The notes below the pieces were generated by a model. The model did not search any database, was not told the DNA's origin, and saw only the letters and a list, made by a program, of their open reading frames with translations. DNA of 64,000 nt, from NCBI RefSeq assembly GCF_010119975.1, contig NZ_CP048222.1:7912501-7976500 (forward strand). Direction: 5' to 3'. The position numbers were made by a program, and so were the translations under genes. Positions 58,667 to 64,000 of this stretch are shown here, piece after piece. The DNA is from Rhodocytophaga rosea (GTDB taxonomy: Bacteria > Bacteroidota > Bacteroidia > Cytophagales > 172606-1). The number at the start of each line of letters is the position of its first letter. The first letter of the stretch is position 1.

Positions 58667-59785
58667 TTAGGCTGTTTTGCGGTAACGCCAGGTGGCCAGA
58701 GATAATGTACTGGCTGTGAGCAGCAATAAGGCGAAAAACTGATGACGCACCTCATAAAAGCTGCTTCCTTTCAGCATTACATTCCGGCCTACTTCAATTA
58801 TGTATTTCAGCGGATTGAGGTAATTGAGGTATTGTGCCCATTGGGGCATGTTTTCTGTAGAAGCAAACAAACCGCTGAGTAGGATGAACAGTACCAGGCA
58901 AAAGAAAGCGGCAAACATCGCTTGCTGCATGGTTTGAGAAATATTGGAAATAAATAAACCCAGCCCTACACTGAGCAGCAGAAACAGCAAAGCAAAGCCA
59001 TACATGAGTAACAGGCTTCCTTCCAGTGGAATGTTGAAAAGAAACAAACCTACCAGTAAACCCACGGTGAATTGCACCAATCCGATGATCACAAAAGGAG
59101 TAAGCTTACCAAGAATAAACTGGTATTTTTTTATGGGCGTAACGTTGAGCTGTTCCATGGTTCCAATCTCTTTTTCACGCACAATATTCAGGGCAGCAAT
59201 CAATGCGCCTATCAATAACAGTAACTCGAATAATATACCTGGCACCATAAAAGTTTTGTAATTCAGCTGCGGATTATACCAGTACTGGTTCACTACCTGA
59301 ATAGCTTCAGTGCTTTGATCTATAGAGGTTGGATAGTTTTCGCTCCGGATTTCCCGGTTAAAATCCTGGATAATACTGCTGGCATAGCCACTGGCAATTC
59401 CTGCTTTTGAACCATCTATTGCATTCACCATTAACTGCAATTCAGCTTTGTTTTCCCGGTATAAATCTCTTTCAAAGTAGGGAGGAATCACGATGATCAG
59501 GTCGGCTTTATTCTGTAAGAGTTGCAGCTGTGCCAGTTTGTAAGAGGGTACAAAGGAATACAATCGGAAGTTATCAATATGGCTGAATTTGCTGATTAAA
59601 CGGGAAGAATAGGTAGAATGATCGCTGTCGACGATGGTTACTTTCAGGTCTTTTACTTCAAAATTAGCTGCCAATGATAGCAGAATGAGCTGCATAATGG
59701 GAGCGACCAGCATCATCCGGAGCAGCACTGCATTGCGGAAAATCTGCTTGAATTCTTTTTCTATAAGAAATAAAATACGTCTCAT
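58667..59785 (-). CDS. ABC-2 type export permease (YbhR-like)
   Basis: 372 residues: one N-terminal helix, a periplasmic domain (about 50-170), and five C-terminal helices. Typical are VLRMMLVAPIMQLILLSLAA and, near the C-terminus, LNPLKYIIEVGRNVMLKG. NIVREKEIGTMEQLNVTPI is the coupling-helix motif R-E-x-E-x-G-T-x-E-Q. It overlaps the preceding permease gene by 4 bases, so the two are translationally coupled and probably form a heterodimer. Last gene of the operon. Confidence 0.92.
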   Translation of the reverse strand: MRRILFLIEKEFKQIFRNAVLLRMMLVAPIMQLILLSLAANFEVKDLKVTIVDSDHSTYSSRLISKFSHIDNFRLYSFVPSYKLAQLQLLQNKADLIIVIPPYFERDLYRENKAELQLMVNAIDGSKAGIASGYASSIIQDFNREIRSENYPTSIDQSTEAIQVVNQYWYNPQLNYKTFMVPGILFELLLLIGALIAALNIVREKEIGTMEQLNVTPIKKYQFILGKLTPFVIIGLVQFTVGLLVGLFLFNIPLEGSLLLMYGFALLFLLLSVGLGLFISNISQTMQQAMFAAFFCLVLFILLSGLFASTENMPQWAQYLNYLNPLKYIIEVGRNVMLKGSSFYEVRHQFFALLLLTASTLSLATWRYRKTA

Positions 59786-60888
59786 GCACTTCTTGTTTTT
59801 AATTTTTTCAAACTGATCACAATAAACACCACTGACATTCCCACCAAAATGACTGTTTCTTTGAGCAGGGAATCTATTCCAATACCTTTAATCATGATTC
59901 CCTTCACTATCGCAATAAAATACTTGGCCGGAATGATGTTGGAAATCACCTGCAAGGCTTTGGGCATACTTTCAATTGGAAAAATAAAGCCGGATAAAAA
60001 GATAGTCGGCATCAGCATGATCACCAGCGAGGCAAACATGGCAACCAGCTGGGAGTTGGTCAGGGTGGAGATGAATATGCCGATGGATAAAGCCAGAAAG
60101 ATGAACAGCAGGGTTTCTGCCAGTAGTAATATTAAACTTCCGTTCAATGGAATATGAAGTACAAAAATACCCAGGGCAATGATCAGGCAGCCATTAATAA
60201 AGGAGAGCAAAAGGTAAGGCAACACTTTTCCAAATATGATCTGCATCTGGCTCAGCGGCGATACCGCTAATACTTCCATAGTGCCCATTTCTTTTTCCCT
60301 GGCAATGGTTACAGAGGTCATCATCGCAGATACAAGCAGCAATACCATCGCCATCACGCCAGGTACAAATACAAAGGCTCCTTTGAGTTCAGGATTAAAC
60401 ACCATTCTGGACCGGATATCTATCGTCATAGGCCGGACTGTAAGCGGGTTTTGTTCGTTTGTATAATCCCGGATGATGGCCGAAGCATAATTGACCAGGC
60501 TGATAGCCGTATTTTGTTCAGAAGCATCTGCCAGTAACTGGATCTGGGAAGTTTGCTGGCGTTCATATTCCAGGTCAAAATCCGGAGGAAATACCACCAC
60601 CATTTTGATCGTTCCTTTCCGGAAAGCTTGCTCAATCTGCGGATAGGAGATCAGGTTTTCTTCCAGCTGGAAATAACCCGATGAAAGCAGGCGGCTGGTG
60701 ATCTGTCCGGAATGAATGCCTTTATTGTTGTCTAAAATGGCTATTCTGGCATATTTGATTTCATTGGTGAGGGCAAACCCGAATAATAAAACCTGCACAA
60801 ATGGCAATCCGAATAAAATCAGCAGGGTACGCCTGTCACGGAAAATATGCAGGAATTCTTTATGAACAAAAGCGAAGAAGCGTTTCAT
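59782..60888 (-). CDS. ABC-2 type export permease (YbhS-like)
   Basis: 368 residues with the same plan: FRDRRTLLILFGLPFVQVLL (helix 1), periplasmic domain, SVTIAREKEMGTMEVLAVSP (coupling motif) and five helices ending LGMSVVFIVISLKKLKTR-like. In E. coli YbhS and YbhR pair; here the order in transcription is YbhS-like then YbhR-like, with a 4-base overlap. It is separated by 75 bases from the split ATPase gene. Confidence 0.92.
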   Translation of the reverse strand: MKRFFAFVHKEFLHIFRDRRTLLILFGLPFVQVLLFGFALTNEIKYARIAILDNNKGIHSGQITSRLLSSGYFQLEENLISYPQIEQAFRKGTIKMVVVFPPDFDLEYERQQTSQIQLLADASEQNTAISLVNYASAIIRDYTNEQNPLTVRPMTIDIRSRMVFNPELKGAFVFVPGVMAMVLLLVSAMMTSVTIAREKEMGTMEVLAVSPLSQMQIIFGKVLPYLLLSFINGCLIIALGIFVLHIPLNGSLILLLAETLLFIFLALSIGIFISTLTNSQLVAMFASLVIMLMPTIFLSGFIFPIESMPKALQVISNIIPAKYFIAIVKGIMIKGIGIDSLLKETVILVGMSVVFIVISLKKLKTRSA

Positions 60889-60963
60889 TATCTGAGTATC
60901 AAGTAGTGAGTATTAAATACTTATATAGGCTGTTACCAATAATTAATAACGAACAACCAACAA

Positions 60964-61380
60964 CTATTTAGCAGAAGTACCCCTGGCCAGAATCTGGAAA
61001 ACTCCATCCATAGAGGTAACGCCATATTGCTCCTTTAACCCTCTGGGTGTATCGAGTGCCTGCATACGGCCATCTACCATAATCGAAACCCGGTTGCAAT
61101 ACTCGGCTTCGTCCATGTAGTGGGTAGTTACAAAAATGGTAGTGCCTTCACTGGCGGCCTGGTAGATCATGTCCCAGAACTGCCGCCTGGTAATAGGGTC
61201 AACACCGCCGGTGGGTTCGTCTAAAAACACCACAGGTGGTTCGTGCAGCAAGGCCACAGAAAAGGCAAGTTTTTGTTTCCAGCCGAGGGGTAAAGAGCCA
61301 ACCAGTTTGTCGGCTACGCCTTCCAGTAATAAGTTATCCAGAATACGGGCGGTTTTAGATTTTATGGCTTGTATACTCAA
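60964..61380 (-). CDS. ABC exporter ATPase, C-terminal half of a split gene
   Basis: 138 residues beginning at a TTG that overlaps the upstream half's TGA stop. It holds the signature-like LPLGWKQKLAFSVALL, Walker B VVFLDEPTGGVDP, and H-loop TTHYMDEAEYC. Read one frame earlier the sequence joins as FYGA-(I)YGLSIQAIKSK, indicating that one base is missing near 61385. The same LPLG signature is natural for the second half of E. coli YbhF. Without the N-terminal half it lacks Walker A and cannot bind ATP normally alone. Confidence 0.8.
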   Translation of the reverse strand: MSIQAIKSKTARILDNLLLEGVADKLVGSLPLGWKQKLAFSVALLHEPPVVFLDEPTGGVDPITRRQFWDMIYQAASEGTTIFVTTHYMDEAEYCNRVSIMVDGRMQALDTPRGLKEQYGVTSMDGVFQILARGTSAK

Positions 61381-61697
61381 ACCATATATGCCCCATAAAA
61401 GCGGATATTTTCCCGTATGGTAAGGTCTTCATACAAGGAGAATTTCTGGCTCATGTAGCCAATTCGCTCTTTGATACGTTCCGCTTGGGTAAATACATCA
61501 AAACCTGCTACGCTTGCTCTTCCGGAAGAGGGTGTTAACAGTCCGCATAGCATACGCATGGCAGTAGTTTTACCGGCACCGTTTGCTCCCAGGAAACCGA
61601 ATATTTCCCCTTTTTTTACTGCAAAACTGATCTGGTTGGTGGCAATAAATTCCCCGAACTTTTTGGTTAATTTTTCTGCAATTACAACGTTTTCCAT
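61377..61697 (-). CDS. ABC exporter ATPase, N-terminal half of a split gene
   Basis: The ATG at 61697 (MENVVIAEKLTKKFGEF) gives 106 residues. Walker A is intact (GFLGANGAGKTT) and the Q-loop region reads IGYMSQKFSLYEDLTIRENI. The frame stops at TGA after FYGAYMV, where intact relatives continue. Together with 60964-61380 it forms one YbhF-like ATPase of about 244 residues. A one-base deletion (or sequencing error) is the simplest explanation; coupled reinitiation at the TTGA overlap is possible but less likely. Confidence 0.8.
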   Translation of the reverse strand: MENVVIAEKLTKKFGEFIATNQISFAVKKGEIFGFLGANGAGKTTAMRMLCGLLTPSSGRASVAGFDVFTQAERIKERIGYMSQKFSLYEDLTIRENIRFYGAYMV

Positions 61698-61817
61698 AAT
61701 AATATGAGTATTAGGCACTATATAGTAAATCAATAGTAATTATGCTGGCTGTGTTTGCAAAGTTTGGCTATCAAGATGATTTGCATTTTTACTTATAACA
61801 AACAACTATCAACCATT

Positions 61818-62723
61818 TCATGAAGCATGCATGAGTGACATAAAAGTGTCTTCAATAGTAGGTGTAATAGATTGTATTTCTACCTGGCTGTGCTGTTTTT
61901 CCTGTAAATAGGTATGCACCTGCGCTTCACTCACAGTATCCGTTTTCAGGCTAAGATGCAGATATTCGCCAAACGCATAACAGGTATCAGTAAAGGGAGC
62001 CTTACGCAAGTCCAGTATCAGCCGGTACGTATCTTTTCCACGGACGGCCAGCAAAGGTTTGGTGAACTTACCGGTAATACCTTCCGGGGTATTGATCGCC
62101 AGGATTTGCCCATTCTGAATAAAAGCAATCCGGTCGCATAAGCTGGCTTCATCCATGTAAGGGGTAGATACTACAATGGTGAGTCCCCGTTTTTTTAACC
62201 TTCCCAGCATTTCCCAGAATTCTTTTCTCGACACGGCATCTACTCCGGTAGTAGGTTCATCTAAAAATAATACTTCTGGTTTGTGAATGAGAGCACAGCA
62301 AAGGGCTAATTTTTGTTTCATTCCTCCGGAAAGTTTACCGGCCCTCCTGTCTTTAAAGGGTTCGAGTTGCGAATATATGTCAGCAATCAGATCGTAATTG
62401 GCTTCTATGGTAGTTCCAAAAACCGAGGCAAAGAACCTGAGATTTTCATATATAGTTAAATCCTGGTAGAGCGAAAAACGTCCGGGCATGTATCCAATCT
62501 GATGGCGAAGTTTTTTGTAGGTTTGTACCACATCAAGTCCGTCAATACTGGCTTGCCCGGCATCCGGCAATAAAATAGTTACCAGAATTTTAAATAGGGT
62601 AGTTTTACCGGCTCCATCCGGACCGATCAGCCCGAACAATTCCCCTTTCTGTATCTCTAAAGAAACATCCTGTAAGGCTTTAGTTTCTCCAAATGATTTT
62701 GAAATACCTCTGATGCTGATCAT
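61818..62723 (-). CDS. ABC exporter ATPase (intact)
   Basis: 301 residues. Walker A GLIGPDGAGKTT (33-44), Q-loop IGYMPGRFSLYQDLTIYENL, signature KLSGGMKQKLALCCAL, Walker B VLFLDEPTTGVD, H-loop substitute VVSTPYMDEASLC (a Pro/Tyr stretch where His is usual, so the H-loop His may be absent), and a C-terminal domain of about 80 residues. It corresponds to the first half of E. coli YbhF; the split gene corresponds to the second half, so two ATPases would form the heterodimeric motor. Confidence 0.9.
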   Translation of the reverse strand: MISIRGISKSFGETKALQDVSLEIQKGELFGLIGPDGAGKTTLFKILVTILLPDAGQASIDGLDVVQTYKKLRHQIGYMPGRFSLYQDLTIYENLRFFASVFGTTIEANYDLIADIYSQLEPFKDRRAGKLSGGMKQKLALCCALIHKPEVLFLDEPTTGVDAVSRKEFWEMLGRLKKRGLTIVVSTPYMDEASLCDRIAFIQNGQILAINTPEGITGKFTKPLLAVRGKDTYRLILDLRKAPFTDTCYAFGEYLHLSLKTDTVSEAQVHTYLQEKQHSQVEIQSITPTIEDTFMSLMHAS

Positions 62724-62792
62724 AGCCGTTGGACAATTGAAGTTGAGAATGGATAATTGTTACCTGGTTTACTTACTTTATGTTTGCTTCTA

Positions 62793-63734
62793 TTACTCAG
62801 CCTGGAATTGCACTTCGGCCGGCATTCCGATTTTCAGGCTGCCATCATTAGTTACCAGTATTTTCATGGCATATACCAGATTTACCCGTTCATCTTTGGT
62901 CTGGATCACTTTGGGTGTGAACTCAGATTTACTGGAAACCCATTGCACCGTGCCTGCATATTCTTTAAAGGTGTCATTAGGGGCATCCACCAATACTTTC
63001 ACTTTACCACCAGTTTTTACATTCACCAGCTGGTCACCACTTACATAGGCACGTAATACTAGCTTATTTAAATCAGCGACTTTATATAAAGGCTTGCCAT
63101 AACTCACGACTTCTCCAGGTTCTGCAAAACGGATGGTAACGGTTCCCGGTACAGGATTTCTAATAATTGATTTCTGGATCTGGTCATTAAGCCGCTCAAT
63201 CTGTTTTTGCAGAGGTAAAGCTTCCGATTGTACGCCTGATTTCTGAGTGGAAAGGGCAGAGGCTTGCGCTGTTTTTTGCTTTTGTGTCAGGGCAATTTGG
63301 CGTTCCAGTACACTGATCTGGGAGAGGATGTCATCTAACTGTTTCTTCGGAACTGACTCAGCAGCCAGCAGGTTTTCTGTCCGTTTTTTCTCCCGTAACA
63401 AAGTATTGAGCTGCTCTTGTTGTACGGCGATCTGATTTTCATAAAAAGATACTTGTGTATTAACATTAGGTGTACGGGAGGAAACCGCCTGCAGACTTGC
63501 CAGAAGCTGCTCTTTTTGCAAAGCGAGCTGCAGTGTATCCACTAAGCCAACTGTTTCGCCGCTGTTGAGTTGTTTACCTTCTTCCACGGTAAAAGATTCC
63601 AGCATGCCGGTTGCCTGGGCAGAAACGATGGTTTCCACCGCTTCAAAATTTCCATAGGCATCCGACTGGTCATTATTACGGTTGCATGCCCAGAAACTTG
63701 CAGCCGCAGTAATCAGGATTAAAATAGTTTTCAT
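62793..63734 (-). CDS. HlyD-family membrane-fusion lipoprotein (YbhG-like)
   Basis: 313 residues with a lipoprotein signal (MKTILILITAAASFWACNRN, Cys-17). The lipoyl halves (SAQATGMLESFTVEEGKQLN and KSIIRNPVPGTVTIRFAEPG) flank a long helical hairpin (about 70-200, Gln/Glu/Leu-rich). The end resembles the beta-barrel domain (VIQTKDERVNLVYAMKILV, KIGMPAEVQF). It connects the ABC exporter to the TolC-like protein encoded just upstream. Start ATG is 48 bases after the TolC-like stop. Confidence 0.92.
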   Translation of the reverse strand: MKTILILITAAASFWACNRNNDQSDAYGNFEAVETIVSAQATGMLESFTVEEGKQLNSGETVGLVDTLQLALQKEQLLASLQAVSSRTPNVNTQVSFYENQIAVQQEQLNTLLREKKRTENLLAAESVPKKQLDDILSQISVLERQIALTQKQKTAQASALSTQKSGVQSEALPLQKQIERLNDQIQKSIIRNPVPGTVTIRFAEPGEVVSYGKPLYKVADLNKLVLRAYVSGDQLVNVKTGGKVKVLVDAPNDTFKEYAGTVQWVSSKSEFTPKVIQTKDERVNLVYAMKILVTNDGSLKIGMPAEVQFQAE

Positions 63735-63782
63735 ATAAAATATTAATGATTGAATGAGAAGTATCGGTTATTGTGATGAAGT

Positions 63783-64000
63783 TTAATTTCCTGACAGAGT
63801 CACATATTGTAGCTTAGCCATTTGCCATTGGAGGCGATGCAGATTCTGATTCAACAAAGCTTCACTTTCCTGGTTGAGTTCGCTGATATAATCTCTGGCA
63901 GCAATAGCCCCATTTTCCAGCTGGGTACCTGCACTTTGTTTGATCTTGGTCCGTAAGGCTACAATTTCTTTGTCCTGCTCCAGCATGGCCTGATAGCGTT
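63783..64000 (-). CDS. TolC-family outer-membrane channel, C-terminal part only
   Basis: The minus-strand frame is open from the right edge (reading RYQAMLEQDKEIVALRTKI) to a stop at 63783, so the N-terminus lies outside the window. The helical, Gln/Glu/Leu-rich sequence with GAIAARDYISELNQESEALL resembles the last helices of TolC-like channels. Position upstream of the HlyD gene supports that reading. First visible gene of the export operon. Confidence 0.75.
   Translation of the reverse strand, partial: RYQAMLEQDKEIVALRTKIKQSAGTQLENGAIAARDYISELNQESEALLNQNLHRLQWQMAKLQYVTLSGN

Overview
The window looks like a chromosomal segment of a free-living Bacteroidota, most likely order Cytophagales. 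The signs are AT-rich spacers, few recognisable Shine-Dalgarno sites, many lipoprotein-type signal peptides, a very large beta-rich surface protein ending in a type IX secretion (T9SS) sorting domain, and Bacteroidota-style versions of GyrB, PPK1 and the Leu/Ile/Val enzymes. No species is claimed. No rRNA, tRNA, CRISPR array or intact mobile element was seen.

Region 1 (1-1610, minus): an edge-truncated unknown protein and a GRDP-like membrane protein with a Ser/Gly tail. Region 2 (1584-12920, minus): a nine-gene branched-chain amino acid operon, ilvE-ilvD-ilvB-ilvN-ilvC-leuC-leuD-leuB-leuA, ending in a strong terminator. It starts with an untranslated leader that encodes an Ile/Leu/Val-rich 19-residue peptide followed by a terminator hairpin, then a second short ORF and a second terminator-like hairpin: a classical attenuator, apparently in tandem. 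LeuA lacks the usual leucine-sensing C-terminal domain, so transcriptional control may matter more here. Region 3 (13066-30552): mostly single genes, including a quinone-oxidoreductase-like enzyme, a GH67 alpha-glucuronidase, FabG, a MazG-like pyrophosphohydrolase, an LEA-like lipoprotein, PPK1, GyrB, a CoA-type Nudix hydrolase preceded by eleven 7-bp tandem repeats, a DnaQ-exonuclease/GIY-YIG fusion, a GT-C glycosyltransferase, an ATP-grasp protein and small unknowns.

Region 4 (30821-42248): a cytochrome/beta-propeller lipoprotein, a small membrane protein, a decayed AzgA-type purine permease, and a roughly 2,385-residue T9SS surface protein interrupted by a single-base frameshift in a G5 run. 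Region 5 (42661-45227): a crotonase with a long N-terminal extension, an OsmC protein, a frameshifted LuxR-type HTH remnant and a small secreted protein.

Region 6 (45366-51362): an RND efflux operon (adaptor, pump, outer-membrane factor) preceded by six TTTAAT elements spaced exactly 11 bp apart, which looks like a binding array for an OmpR/PhoB-type regulator. Region 7 (51525-58513): an acetyltransferase, a PVC-type cytochrome c/HEAT protein, a response regulator with a GAF-PAS histidine kinase, and a PHP-like metal-dependent phosphoesterase. Region 8 (58667-64000, minus): a YbhGFSR-like ABC export operon (TolC, HlyD, two ATPases, two permeases), in which one ATPase gene is split by an apparent one-base deletion.

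The most noteworthy observations are the ilv/leu attenuator, the 11-bp phased array, the two single-base gene interruptions and the purine-permease fossil. No wholly new multi-gene system was identified with confidence.
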